From the NCBI RefSeq assembly GCF_021026345.1, contig NZ_JAJNCZ010000001.1, positions 248,001 through 312,000 of the forward strand: DNA of 64,000 nt, written 5' to 3'. Within the stretch, counting starts at the first letter, position 1. Each line of letters begins with the position of its first letter. The translations under genes were made by a program, and so were the position numbers. The notes under the pieces were generated by a model. It saw nothing but the letters and a program-made list of their open reading frames with translations. It was not told where the DNA came from and did not search any database. This document shows positions 35,461 through 44,595 of the stretch, piece by piece. The stretch comes from Rhizobium sp. GN54. Lineage in GTDB: Bacteria; Pseudomonadota; Alphaproteobacteria; Rhizobiales; Rhizobiaceae.

Positions 35461-36258
35461 ATGACCGGAGTACCCACATCGGAGACAGTATCGCCCGGCA
35501 CCGGCACGCTCGGCAAGGCGATCGCGCTCGTCGAGCTCGTCGCGCTCGCCGACCGGCCGTTGCGTTTCACCGATATCCTCGGCCGGACCGGCCAGCCCCG
35601 CGGCACGCTGCACCGGCAGCTCTGCCATCTGGTGGAGGAGGGGCTGCTGGAGGTCAATGCCGAGCATTGCTACGTGCCGGGCCTGCGCCTGCTCAAGCTC
35701 GCCTCCAGGGCCTGGGAGCGCAGCGATCTCAGGCGGCTCGCCGCCCCCCACCTGCAGGCCCTGCACGATGCCACCGGCGAGACGATCCATCTCGGCATGC
35801 TGAAGGATACCGAGATCATCTATCTCGACAAGGTCGAAAGCCGCCAGGCCGTGCGCATGGCCTCGCAGATCGGCCGCGCCTCGCCGGCCTATTGCACCGG
35901 CGTCGGCAAGGCGGCGCTGGCGGCGCTGCCCCGGTCCCGGCTCGAAGCGCTGCTCGATCTGACCGAGCTCACGCCGTTCACCCCGTACACGATCGTCGAC
36001 CGCTCCGTTCTCGAGGCGGAGATCGCCGAAATCCGCAAGGCCGGCCATGCCTTCGACCGCGAGGAGCACGAGGCCGGCATCCGTTGCGTGGCGGCCGCGA
36101 TCTTCGACCGGGAGCGCACCTTCGTCGGCGGCGTTTCGGTCACCGGCCCGGCCTACAGGGTCGGCGAGGATGCGTTGCGCGACTGGGCGCCGCTGGTCCG
36201 GGCGGCGGCAGGCGCCGTCATGGAGGAGATCGCCGCCCGCCTCGGCCCCAAGGGATGA
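35461..36258 (+). CDS. IclR-family transcriptional regulator
   Basis: 265 residues from MTGVPTSE; ATG 35422 (13 codons upstream) is the alternative and would start right on the second operator half-site. HTH at about 15-75 (LRFTDILGRTGQPRGTLHRQLCHLVEEGLLE), effector domain after, with AYCTGVGKAALAALP and EHEAGIRCVAAAIFD. Divergent from the galactose operon, hence the likely repressor, with a sugar acid such as KDGal as a plausible inducer. Confidence 0.92.
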   Translation: MTGVPTSETVSPGTGTLGKAIALVELVALADRPLRFTDILGRTGQPRGTLHRQLCHLVEEGLLEVNAEHCYVPGLRLLKLASRAWERSDLRRLAAPHLQALHDATGETIHLGMLKDTEIIYLDKVESRQAVRMASQIGRASPAYCTGVGKAALAALPRSRLEALLDLTELTPFTPYTIVDRSVLEAEIAEIRKAGHAFDREEHEAGIRCVAAAIFDRERTFVGGVSVTGPAYRVGEDALRDWAPLVRAAAGAVMEEIAARLGPKG

Positions 36259-36506
36259 TTGTCGCGGCAAAACGATACACCCGTCAGGGCTGTTGTACCC
36301 TGTCATTTTACGGTAAATTAGCGGAACACGCTGGACGGACATAAAAGCCACGACTAGCCTCCGCTCCAACGAACATTTCTGGGTGCTTCGATTCAGGGTT
36401 GTATCCCGGCGATCGCGGAATAGAGTTGCAATTCGAGTGCTGAGTGAACGCAGGTTGGCCGAGGGCCCGTCTGGTCGCAAACTACTTCTCTCTGGAAAGA
36501 CGCCGG

Positions 36507-37244
36507 ATGACCGAACAGCCCATCGTGATCGCCCCGAGGACATCGCTGCGCTGGGCGCGCCGGTTCGCCGAGGCGGGGTCGGAACAGGACGTGACGCGGC
36601 TTCTGGCGGAGATGACCGGCGAATACGGGCTTCGCGGCTATCTGCTGACCGTCCTGCCGGCGACCACCTCCATCGAGCTCCTGCCGCACGTGCTCTCGAC
36701 CAACTGGCCGGTCGAGATGCTGCTGAGCTACGACGAGGCCGGCCTCGTCCTCGGCAGCCCGGTCATCCGCCATTTGCGGGGCAGCACCAATCCCTTCACC
36801 TTCGACGCCGTCAGCACCAACAGTTCGCGCCTCGATGGCAAGACGGAGATCGCCGTCGGCCTCTTCGCGCAATACGGGTTATCGCGCGGCGCCTATTTTC
36901 CCGCGCACAATCCGCTCGGCCAGCGCGGCGCGCTCGCATTCGCCGGCGACCGCCCGGCGCTGGCGCATATGGAAATGGCCGAACTGAACGCGGTCGCCAA
37001 TCTCGTCTTCACCAAGATCCTCGAATGCCGGGCCGACGCGGACGCGCAGGTGCCGCTCTCCGGGCGCGAGATCGAATGCCTGTCCTGGGTCTCCGCCGGC
37101 AAGACCAGCATCGAGATTTCCGGGATCCTCGGCCTTTCGGAATATACCGTCAATCACTACCTCAACCGGGCGACGCGCAAGCTCGACGCCGTCAACCGCG
37201 TCCAGGCGGTCGCCAAGGCGATCCGGGCCGGACTTCTCACATGA
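36507..37244 (+). CDS. LuxR-type regulator 1 of a tandem pair
   Basis: 245 residues. An N-terminal autoinducer-binding-like domain (about 15-165) and a C-terminal LuxR HTH at about 180-240 (LSGREIECLSWVSAGKTSIEISGILGLSEYTVNHYLNRATRKL). GGAAAGA precedes ATG 36507. No luxI homologue is nearby, so an orphan (solo). The HTH is about 70% identical by eye to the next gene, so the pair arose by duplication and may heterodimerise as the rhizobial VisN/VisR pair does. The ligand is unknown. Confidence 0.9.
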   Translation: MTEQPIVIAPRTSLRWARRFAEAGSEQDVTRLLAEMTGEYGLRGYLLTVLPATTSIELLPHVLSTNWPVEMLLSYDEAGLVLGSPVIRHLRGSTNPFTFDAVSTNSSRLDGKTEIAVGLFAQYGLSRGAYFPAHNPLGQRGALAFAGDRPALAHMEMAELNAVANLVFTKILECRADADAQVPLSGREIECLSWVSAGKTSIEISGILGLSEYTVNHYLNRATRKLDAVNRVQAVAKAIRAGLLT

Positions 37245-37314
37245 ACCAGGCCGGGGACGGCTGCAGACAATACCGCAGGATCGGGGGGGAACCTGCGGAC
37301 ACCGGAGTGCATGG

Positions 37315-38067
37315 ATGCAGGACGATATGACGGTGCAGGACCCGGGGCAGGGCGAGGGTCAGGATTGCAGTGCCGAGATCGCCGGCCTGCAGACGCAGTT
37401 CGACATCGTCCGTTTCTTGCGGCGAACGGGCGAAGCCTTTTCGCTGAAGCATTTCATCGCGTTTTCGCTGCCCGGCTTCGAGGCCGAGAAGCTGTCGCCG
37501 CATTCGATCGTCAGCAACTGGCCCTCCGAACTGATGGCCAAGTACGACGCGCTGAACATGATCCGCCGCAGCCCCAGCATCCGCCGGCTGCGGACGACGA
37601 CAGTATCCTTCTCCTACGACCTGATGGACTGGATCGCCGAGGCCACCCCGACCGAGAAGCCGCTCGCCGAGTTTTCCGACATGCTGCAACGGCACGGGCT
37701 GCGGACGGGGCATTTCTTCCCGGTGCACGATGCGCTCGGCAATCGCGGCGTGGTGGTCTGGAGCGGCGAGGGCGGCGACCTCGGCTTCGACAGCCGGTTG
37801 CTGCTGCAGATGATCTCGATCCAGGTGTTCAACCGGCTCGCCGAGATCGGCGCCGCCTGGAAGACCGGGCAGATCATGCTGACCGACCGCGAGGTCGAGT
37901 GCCTGAGCTGGACGGCCGCCGGCAAGACGAGCCTGGAGATCGCCGAAATCCTCGGCCTGTCGGAGCATACCGTCAACCACTACCTCAACCAGGTCACCCG
38001 CAAACTCGAGGCCGTCAATCGCACGCAGGCCGTGGTCAAGGCGATTCGTCGCGGCCTGATCAGCTGA
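37315..38067 (+). CDS. LuxR-type regulator 2 of a tandem pair
   Basis: 250 residues (246 if ATG 37327 is used). The same architecture as its neighbour: N-terminal ligand-like domain, then HTH LTDREVECLSWTAAGKTSLEIAEILGLSEHTVNHYLNQVTRKL. The N-terminal halves have diverged much more than the HTH halves, which suggests different inputs and a similar DNA target. It is 70 bases after regulator 1, probably cotranscribed. mrp follows on the same strand. Confidence 0.9.
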   Translation: MQDDMTVQDPGQGEGQDCSAEIAGLQTQFDIVRFLRRTGEAFSLKHFIAFSLPGFEAEKLSPHSIVSNWPSELMAKYDALNMIRRSPSIRRLRTTTVSFSYDLMDWIAEATPTEKPLAEFSDMLQRHGLRTGHFFPVHDALGNRGVVVWSGEGGDLGFDSRLLLQMISIQVFNRLAEIGAAWKTGQIMLTDREVECLSWTAAGKTSLEIAEILGLSEHTVNHYLNQVTRKLEAVNRTQAVVKAIRRGLIS

Positions 38068-38142
38068 TTGCCGGCCTGAAAACCGTTCCGCTTCGACGCC
38101 GAATGCGCTATCAACGCGCCAATTCATTCTGGCGAGGCAGGC

Positions 38143-39333
38143 ATGAGCGACATTTCCAAGGACCAGGTACTGGACAAGCTGCGGACGGTTCGCGGCCCGG
38201 ACATGGAAGGCAACATCGTCGACCTCGGGCTGGTGTCGGACGTCTTCATCTCCGACAGCAAGGTCTATTTCTCGATCACCGTCCCGGCCGAACGCGCCAA
38301 GGAGCTTGATCCGATGCGCGCGGCGGCCGAGCGCGTCGTTAGGGATATCCCCGGCGTCACCGCGGCCATGGTGGCGCTGACGGCCGACAAGCGGGCAGGC
38401 ACCGGCGGCGCGCCGGTATCGCGGCCGCAGCCGCCGCAGCAATCGGCACAGGCGCCCGGGCGGGGCCAAGCCCACGCCGGCCACGCCCATCCGGCCCCCG
38501 GCCAGCAGGCGCCGCGCGCCAAGATCGGCGTTCCGGGCGTCGAGGCGATCATCGCGGTCGCCTCCGGCAAGGGCGGCGTCGGCAAGTCGACCACTTCGGT
38601 CAACCTGGCGCTGGCGCTGAAGGCGAACGGCCTGCGGGTCGGCATTCTCGATGCCGACATTTACGGCCCCTCCATGCCGCGGCTCCTGAAGATCGCCGGC
38701 CGCCCGCAGCAGATCGAGAACCGCATCATCAAGCCGATGGAGAACTATGGCATCAAGGTCATGTCCATGGGCTTCCTCGTCGACGAGGAGGTGGCGATGA
38801 TCTGGCGCGGCCCGATGATCCAGTCGGCGCTGATGCAGATGCTGCGCGAGGTCGCCTGGGGCGAGCTCGACGTGCTCGTCGTCGACATGCCGCCGGGAAC
38901 GGGCGACGCGCAGCTGACGATGGCCCAGCAGGTGCCGCTTGCCGGCGCCGTCATCGTCTCCACGCCGCAGGACCTGGCCCTGATCGATGCCCGCAAGGGG
39001 TTGAACATGTTCAACAAGGTCGAGGTTCCCGTGCTCGGCATCGTCGAGAACATGAGCTATTTCATCGCCCCCGATACCGGCAATCGCTACGATATCTTCG
39101 GCCATGGCGGGGCGCGGAAGGAAGCGGAGAAGATCGGCGTGCCGTTCCTCGGCGAGGTGCCGCTGACGATGGACATCCGCGAAACCTCGGATGCCGGAAC
39201 GCCGGTCGTGGTCTCCGACCCGGACGGGGCGGCGGCCAGGATCTACCGCGAGATCGCCACGCGCACCTGGGCCGAGCTGAAGGCGAGGCAGGCGGCCGGC
39301 GGCCGCACCGCACCTTCGATCGTCTTCGAGTGA
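38143..39333 (+). CDS. mrp: Mrp/ApbC-family P-loop ATPase, cysteine-free
   Basis: 396 residues. DUF59 domain at about 5-85, a Pro/Gln/His-rich linker (about 88-125, with GQAHAGHAHPAPG), then the NTPase domain with deviant Walker A VASGKGGVGKST, ILDADIYGPS and VVDMPPGTGDAQL. Family members bind and deliver Fe-S clusters through a C-terminal CxxC. Here that spot reads A309-P-D-T312 after ENMSYFI, and the whole protein has no cysteine. It cannot carry a Cys-ligated cluster, so its role as a scaffold or carrier is in doubt; ATPase motifs are intact. Confidence 0.93.
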   Translation: MSDISKDQVLDKLRTVRGPDMEGNIVDLGLVSDVFISDSKVYFSITVPAERAKELDPMRAAAERVVRDIPGVTAAMVALTADKRAGTGGAPVSRPQPPQQSAQAPGRGQAHAGHAHPAPGQQAPRAKIGVPGVEAIIAVASGKGGVGKSTTSVNLALALKANGLRVGILDADIYGPSMPRLLKIAGRPQQIENRIIKPMENYGIKVMSMGFLVDEEVAMIWRGPMIQSALMQMLREVAWGELDVLVVDMPPGTGDAQLTMAQQVPLAGAVIVSTPQDLALIDARKGLNMFNKVEVPVLGIVENMSYFIAPDTGNRYDIFGHGGARKEAEKIGVPFLGEVPLTMDIRETSDAGTPVVVSDPDGAAARIYREIATRTWAELKARQAAGGRTAPSIVFE

Positions 39334-39338
39334 GGCTG

Positions 39339-39380
39339 AGCCCGGCCGTGTGATGACGGAAAAGTGACCGGGCTTGATTT
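39339..39380 (+). terminator. Probable terminator after mrp
   Basis: AGCCCGG (39339-39345) pairs with CCGGGCT (39368-39374), with an inner CCGT/ACGG, followed by TGATTTT. It begins 5 bases after the mrp stop. Confidence 0.5.
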
Positions 39381-39491
39381 TGATGCCGCACCGCGCAATA
39401 TGCGCTTCCGCCCGGCTGTCCTGGGCGGGCGCAGGTGCTCGAACCTGACAAGACAAAGGTGTGCGTTGGTCTTCCCCGGAGCCACTCGCAA

Positions 39492-40475
39492 GTGTTGACC
39501 GTCTATCGATCCAACGGGGAAGCGTTGCTTCTTGTCCCCGAAATGTTGGCAGATTCGGCCTCCGTCCCCGCCGGCGTCGTATGGATCGACCTGCTGCGCC
39601 CGACGCATGCGGAAGACGCCTTCGTCGAGACGTTCCTCGGCATCGACGTGCCGACCAAGGACGAGTTGAAGGACATCGAGCCTTCCAGCCGGCTCTACAT
39701 GCAGGACGGCACGGTCTACATGACCGCCTCTCTCGTCTACAAGGCCGACAGCGACCAGCCGGAACTGACCGACGTCGCCTTCATCCTGACGGACAAGTGC
39801 CTGCTGACGATCCGCTACGCCGAGCCCCGGTCCTTCGACCTGTTCAAGGCGGCGATGCCGCGCATCACCGGCGGCTGCCCCTCGGGCACCATGCTGCTGG
39901 CGCGCCTGCTCGAAACCGTCGTCGACCGGACCGCGGAAATCCTCGAATCATCCGTCGCCAGGGCCGACACGCTGTCGCTCGAGGTGTTCGGCGACCGGCG
40001 ACACCTGACGAAACGCCAGCCGCGCTACCTGGAGGACAGGCTGGTCGCCGTCTCCGCGCTGCACCGGCTGGTGGCCAAGACGCGCGACAGCCTGATGTCG
40101 CTTTCGCGGTTGATGACGTTCCTCTACGCCGCCCCGGTGCTCCAGCCGGATCGCGAGAGCCGCGAACTGTGCCGCACCGTCTCGCGCGACATCCAGTCCC
40201 TGTCGGAGCACGCAAGCTTCATTTCCAGCAACATCTCGTTCCTGCTGGATGCCTCGCTCGGGCTGATCAATCTGGAGCAGAACCAGATCATCAAGATCTT
40301 CTCGATCGCATCCGTGGCGCTGCTGCCGCCGACGCTGATCGCCTCGATCTACGGCATGAACTTCGAGTTCATGCCCGAACTTCACGCCACCTATGCCTAC
40401 CCGCTGTCGCTCGCCGCGATGGTCGCCTCGGCCGTGATCCCGTTCTTCTTCTTTCGCTGGAAAGGCTGGCTCTAG
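39492..40475 (+). CDS. corA: CorA-family magnesium/divalent cation transporter
   Basis: 327 residues from GTG 39492 (MLTVYRSNG...), a start that fits the family; GTG 39435 would add 19 residues. A large cytoplasmic domain, then two C-terminal membrane helices. The signature YGMNFEF follows the first helix and MPEL is the periplasmic loop. It forms pentameric channels for Mg2+ (or Co2+/Ni2+). The potassium transporter gene starts 15 bases downstream, so the two are probably cotranscribed. Confidence 0.93.
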   Translation: MLTVYRSNGEALLLVPEMLADSASVPAGVVWIDLLRPTHAEDAFVETFLGIDVPTKDELKDIEPSSRLYMQDGTVYMTASLVYKADSDQPELTDVAFILTDKCLLTIRYAEPRSFDLFKAAMPRITGGCPSGTMLLARLLETVVDRTAEILESSVARADTLSLEVFGDRRHLTKRQPRYLEDRLVAVSALHRLVAKTRDSLMSLSRLMTFLYAAPVLQPDRESRELCRTVSRDIQSLSEHASFISSNISFLLDASLGLINLEQNQIIKIFSIASVALLPPTLIASIYGMNFEFMPELHATYAYPLSLAAMVASAVIPFFFFRWKGWL

Positions 40476-40490
40476 GGCCTGTTGACCGCA

Positions 40491-42392
40491 ATGCCTCATA
40501 CCGAAACCCATGCCGCAGCCGGGCACAGCCGTGCGCGTACGCTCCTGATCCTCGCGATCGGGTCGGTAGGCGTCGTCTACGGCGATATCGGCACGAGCCC
40601 CCTCTATGCTTTCCGCGAGGCGCTCCGCCCGATCTCGCATGACGGCGTCACCTGGGACGAGGTCGTGGGCCTCATCTCGCTGGTGATCTGGACGCTGACG
40701 ATCATCGTCACCCTGAAATACGTGCTGTTCCTGCTGAGGGCCGACAACCAGGGCGAGGGCGGCACGCTGTCGCTCTTGGCGCTGTTGATGAAGACCGCCA
40801 ACGGCCACAAGGCCATCCTGTTCTTCATGGGGCTTGCGGGTGCCGCCCTCTTCATCGGCGACGCGATGATCACGCCGGCGCTGTCGGTACTTTCCGCCGT
40901 GGAAGGCCTGAAGCTGGTGACACCGGCGCTCGAGGAATACGTCGTCCCGATCTCCGTCGTCATCCTCGTCGCGCTGTTCGCCGTCCAGTCCTGGGGAACG
41001 GCGGCGGTCTCGAAGTTCTTCGGGCCGATCACCATCCTGTGGTTCCTGGTGATGGGTGTTGCGGGCGCTTACCACCTGGGCGACGATCTCAGCATTCTTC
41101 TGGCCTTCAACCCTGCCTATGCGATCAACTTCCTCTACCAGGACGGCTATCTCGGCTTCGTTGTCCTGGGTGCGGTGTTCCTGACGGTGACGGGCGCCGA
41201 GGCGCTCTATGCTGACCTCGGCCATTTCGGCCGCAGGCCGATCCAGTGGGCCTGGTTCTGCCTCGTGTTCCCGGCGCTGACGCTGAACTATCTGGGGCAG
41301 GGGGCGCTGGTGCTGAAGCATCCCGAGGCGATCGCCAATCCGTTCTTCCTGCTGTTTCCGCAATGGGCGCTGCTGCCGGCCGTGATCCTTGCGACGGCGG
41401 CCACGATCATTGCCAGCCAGGCGGTCATCACCGGCGCGTTCTCGATCACCCGGCAGGCGATCCACCTCGGCTTCCTGCCGCGCATGGAGATCTTCCACAC
41501 CTCCGAGACGCAGACCGGCCAGATCTACCTGCCGGCGGTCAACGCCATCCTGCTCTTCGGCGTCATGCTGCTCGTCTTCGTCTTCGCCTCGTCGGAAGGG
41601 CTGGCCACGGCCTATGGCATCTCGGTCACCGGTGCCATGGTGGTGACCACTGTGCTCGCCTTCGAGTTCCTGCGCATGCGCTGGCGCTGGAAGGCGACGA
41701 CGGCAGCACTCGTGCTGCTGCCGCTGCTTTTGCTCGAACTGACGTTCCTGGGCGCCAACCTCTTGAAGATCCACGACGGCGGCTATGTTCCGATCTTGAT
41801 CGCGGCGACCTGCATGATCATGATGTGGACCTGGGTGCGCGGCACCGCGCTCCTGCGCGAGAAGACGCGGCATATCGAGGTGCCGCTGGAATCCTTCGTG
41901 AAATCGATCGAGAAGAAGAGCGCCCACGCCCCCGTCTCGGTCTCCGGCACGGCGATCTTCCTGACCAGCGATCCGGAATCGGCGCCGGCGGCGCTCTTGC
42001 ACAACATCAAGCACAACCGCGTCCTGCATGAGCAGAACTTCATCCTGACGATCACCTCGATGAACACGCCCAAGGTGGCCCCGGCCGAACGCTGCAGCAT
42101 GGAACGGCTCTCCGACCGCTTCGCCCGCATCCAGATCCGCTTCGGCTTCATGGAAACGCAGAATGTGTCCCAGGCGCTGGGGCTGTTCCGCAAGTCGGGC
42201 GTGAAGTTCGATATCATGACGACCTCGTTCTACCTCGGCCGCCGCAAGCTCGTTCCCGACCGCCACTCCGGCATGCCGCACTGGCAGGACCGCCTCTACA
42301 TCGCCATGGCCAATGCCGCCGTCGATCCCTCCGACTATTTCCGCCTGCCGACCAACCGCGTCGTGGAACTCGGATCCCAGGTCATCATCTGA
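40491..42392 (+). CDS. kup: Kup low-affinity potassium uptake protein
   Basis: 633 residues from ATG 40491; TTG 40482 is a possible earlier start. The Kup signature [17 protein letters not shown] is at the N-terminus, about 12 membrane helices fill residues 20-455, and a C-terminal cytoplasmic domain follows ([19 protein letters not shown]). It imports K+ with H+ and is the HAK/KUP/KT type. It follows corA by 15 bases. Confidence 0.96.
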   Translation: MPHTETHAAAGHSRARTLLILAIGSVGVVYGDIGTSPLYAFREALRPISHDGVTWDEVVGLISLVIWTLTIIVTLKYVLFLLRADNQGEGGTLSLLALLMKTANGHKAILFFMGLAGAALFIGDAMITPALSVLSAVEGLKLVTPALEEYVVPISVVILVALFAVQSWGTAAVSKFFGPITILWFLVMGVAGAYHLGDDLSILLAFNPAYAINFLYQDGYLGFVVLGAVFLTVTGAEALYADLGHFGRRPIQWAWFCLVFPALTLNYLGQGALVLKHPEAIANPFFLLFPQWALLPAVILATAATIIASQAVITGAFSITRQAIHLGFLPRMEIFHTSETQTGQIYLPAVNAILLFGVMLLVFVFASSEGLATAYGISVTGAMVVTTVLAFEFLRMRWRWKATTAALVLLPLLLLELTFLGANLLKIHDGGYVPILIAATCMIMMWTWVRGTALLREKTRHIEVPLESFVKSIEKKSAHAPVSVSGTAIFLTSDPESAPAALLHNIKHNRVLHEQNFILTITSMNTPKVAPAERCSMERLSDRFARIQIRFGFMETQNVSQALGLFRKSGVKFDIMTTSFYLGRRKLVPDRHSGMPHWQDRLYIAMANAAVDPSDYFRLPTNRVVELGSQVII

Positions 42393-42484
42393 GCGTGGTC
42401 ATCCTCTGAGGGCAGGCCCGCTCGCGAAGACGTGATCGCGGTGGGCGGCGGCATAGATTTTCCTGCCCGGCAGGACGCGCACCG

Positions 42485-42505
42485 TTAACCGTCCATCAAG
42501 GTTAA
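42485..42505. repeat. TTAACC-N9-GGTTAA inverted repeat
   Basis: TTAACC (42485-42490) and GGTTAA (42500-42505) are inverse, in the 255-base gap between kup and the wall hydrolase gene. The spacing is not that of a CtrA box (TTAA-N7-TTAA). It could be an operator; nothing else supports it. Confidence 0.3.
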
Positions 42506-42647
42506 TTCTTCATTCTCGGTCAACGAACAGGCCGAAATCATCCCGCGTCGCCGGGGTGGGCTTCAGCAGAGTATTTGCCAGCAGGTACAGCGCCGTCCCG
42601 GTGATCGGGGCGCCGATCCCGCTCGGCCGCGTTGTCGGAGTGTGACG

Positions 42648-43880
42648 TTGCGTAAGAGTTGCGTTGGAATGATGAGTGAGGCCCTGCCGCAGACCCTGTT
42701 GCCGGTCCTGTCGCGCGTCTTGCCGCGCACCTTGCCTCCGAAGAACTGGCGCGCACCGCTTGCCCTCGGCGTCGCCCTCTTTTCCGCCTCCGCCTTCGAT
42801 GTCGGGCATGCCGACCTCGCCACCTTCGTCTCGGGCGTCAACCGCAAGGGTGGCAACCAGCAACTGGTCATGACCCGCGCGCCGGCCGGCGCCATCCATG
42901 CGGTCGACATCGCCTTCAACGACCCGATCACCACCGGCGCGCTCGCCGGCGGCGCCGGGATCGAGCTGCCGGGCGGCGGCGAGGCCTCGCTGCTCAACGC
43001 CCGCAAGGGGCAGGGCGGCACGCCCGACGAGGACCGCGTCACCCGCGGCAGGAAGAAGGGCCGTATCGTCGCCGTCACCCCGGTCGCGCCGCCGAAGGCC
43101 TTTTCCGCCGGTTCCGTGCTCGACCGGCAGGCGTCGCTGATGATCGATCCCGAGTTCGACGCCAAGGAACGCATGCGGTTCGTCTCGCCGAAGATCCGCG
43201 GCAAGGAGATCGAGATCGCCACCGCCTTCTACCGCAAGAAGGCCGTGATCGCGGATCCGGGCGTGCCGTCGATCCTGGCCGGCCTCGTCACCAACGATCG
43301 CGCCGACGTGCTCGCCACGGCTTACGCGCCGACGGAGCCGGACTATGCGCGCGTCTCGCCCTTTGATTCGATTCTCGCCGGCAAGGGGGTCGACAACGGC
43401 CGTTTCGTCCCCGAGATCGCTCCGGAGGATCATGCCTGGGCGGCGACGGTGCTGCCGGCGACGGTCTTTTCCGCAGCCGAGCAGAAGTGCCTGACGACCG
43501 GCATCTATTTCGAGGCGAGGGGAGAAAGCCTCAAGGGCCAGGCCGCCGTCGCCCAGGTGATCCTGAACCGCGTGCGCAACCCCGCCTATCCGGGCACCAT
43601 CTGCGGCGTCGTCTACCAGGGCGAAAAGCTGCGCACCGGCTGCCAGTTCTCGTTTACCTGCGACCGCATCCCCGATCTCGTGCTGGCGCCCTGGCACTGG
43701 AAGACCGCCAGGGAGATCGCCATGGCCGTGACCGCGGGCAAGATCTGGCTGCCGGAAGTCGGCTCCTCCACCCACTACCACGCCACCTACGTGCGGCCGA
43801 AATGGGGCCCGACGATGAAGCGCGTCGCCAAGATCGGCAAGCACGTGTTCTACCGGACCTACGGCGGCGGCTGGATCTGA
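42648..43880 (+). CDS. SleB/CwlJ-type cell wall hydrolase
   Basis: 410 residues if TTG 42648 is used (GGAG 7 bases upstream); ATG 42669 is the next candidate. A hydrophobic N-terminal segment (APLALGVALFSASAF) is a signal anchor. A long middle region has no recognised domain. The C-terminal Hydrolase_2 domain (about 280-395) has the catalytic Glu in TGIYFEARGESLKGQAAVAQVILNRV and the THYHATYVRPKW end. The family cuts peptidoglycan; in rhizobia the role is wall remodelling, not spore germination. Confidence 0.85.
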   Translation: MRKSCVGMMSEALPQTLLPVLSRVLPRTLPPKNWRAPLALGVALFSASAFDVGHADLATFVSGVNRKGGNQQLVMTRAPAGAIHAVDIAFNDPITTGALAGGAGIELPGGGEASLLNARKGQGGTPDEDRVTRGRKKGRIVAVTPVAPPKAFSAGSVLDRQASLMIDPEFDAKERMRFVSPKIRGKEIEIATAFYRKKAVIADPGVPSILAGLVTNDRADVLATAYAPTEPDYARVSPFDSILAGKGVDNGRFVPEIAPEDHAWAATVLPATVFSAAEQKCLTTGIYFEARGESLKGQAAVAQVILNRVRNPAYPGTICGVVYQGEKLRTGCQFSFTCDRIPDLVLAPWHWKTAREIAMAVTAGKIWLPEVGSSTHYHATYVRPKWGPTMKRVAKIGKHVFYRTYGGGWI

Positions 43881-43903
43881 GGCGGGGCGGCCCTGCCGCC
43901 CGG

Positions 43904-43921
43904 GCTGCGACATGTCGCAGC
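43904..43921. repeat. Perfect 18-base palindrome
   Basis: GCTGCGACATGTCGCAGC, 24 bases after the hydrolase stop and before the ATP synthase operon. It may be a protein-binding site or part of the hydrolase 3' end. A second hairpin, GATTCCCCGG/CCGGGAATC (43931-43959), follows at once. Confidence 0.45.
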
Positions 43922-43930
43922 GTCGCGCAT

Positions 43931-43959
43931 GATTCCCCGGCCGTCATCTGCCGGGAATC
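43931..43959 (+). terminator. Probable terminator hairpin of the wall hydrolase gene
   Basis: GATTCCCCGG (43931-43940) pairs with CCGGGAATC (43951-43959) with one bulged C. There is no T tract, so the call is modest. Confidence 0.4.
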
Positions 43960-44025
43960 GTGGAGAAGATGTCAAATATCTGATATTGTTCGGTTAATTT
44001 CGCGCTGGTCAAAGCTTTCCCCCGC

Positions 44026-44055
44026 CTTGACTATGCAAGCCCCTAAAACTATGTT
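44026..44055 (+). promoter_or_regulatory. Promoter of the atpIBEF'F operon
   Basis: CTTGACT with TTGACT at 44027-44032, 17 bases, then TATGTT at 44050-44055. This is close to the rhizobial housekeeping consensus CTTGAC-N17-CTATAT and lies about 95 bases upstream of atpI. Confidence 0.7.
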
Positions 44056-44154
44056 GCGCCCGACTTCAATCGGGCCTGAAGCTGGCTTAAAACCTAGCCG
44101 TGAATATGACCGCAATAGGGCGCATGCGCCCGGGCGGAGCGGGAGGGAAGCGCC

Positions 44155-44535
44155 ATGAAGGGCAGCCGCAAGGAAAGTCTGGAAGAACGTCTGCAGCGTC
44201 TCGACGCCGAACTCGCAAAGAGGCGCACCGAGGACCATGCGGACGATGCCGCCGAGGAGAAGGCAGCCGAAAGCCGGAAGGGCTATGCGGTCGCCATGAA
44301 GCTCTCCAGCGAGTTCGTGGCCGCGGTCATCGTCGGCGCGCTTCTGGGCTATCTTGTGGACCGATTTGCCGGTACGGCTCCCTGGGGGATGATCGTGCTG
44401 TTGCTGCTCGGCTTCTGCGCGGGCGTGCTGAATGTGATGCGGTCGGCTGGTTTGGTGGCATCTCCCCATCCCGTCGACCGGATGGCCGGCAGGGATGCCT
44501 CCGGCAAGACGAATGCGAACGGGGACGGTGCGTAA
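44155..44535 (+). CDS. atpI: ATP synthase accessory protein I
   Basis: 126 residues. A charged N-terminal coiled segment, then two membrane helices (FVAAVIVGALLGYLVDRFAG and GMIVLLLLGFCAGVLNVMRSAG). The position as first gene before atpB and the two-helix pattern with GYLVDRFAGTAPWG are typical of AtpI, which helps assemble the c-ring. GGGAGGGAAG precedes ATG 44155. Confidence 0.93.
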   Translation: MKGSRKESLEERLQRLDAELAKRRTEDHADDAAEEKAAESRKGYAVAMKLSSEFVAAVIVGALLGYLVDRFAGTAPWGMIVLLLLGFCAGVLNVMRSAGLVASPHPVDRMAGRDASGKTNANGDGA

Positions 44536-44595
44536 GCGTCGTCCGGCCCAAGAGGAATATCCGCCCCGTGGGCGGCAAACGAGAGAGAACAAGCG

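Noticed and set aside
39948-42281. A 777-codon minus-strand frame opposite corA and kup
   Set aside because: Antisense shadow with His/Gln/Arg/Asp bias. Both plus-strand genes have full family signatures.
42485-42505. TTAACC...GGTTAA as a CtrA box
   Set aside because: The spacing between TTAA halves is 13, not 7. Listed only as an inverted repeat.
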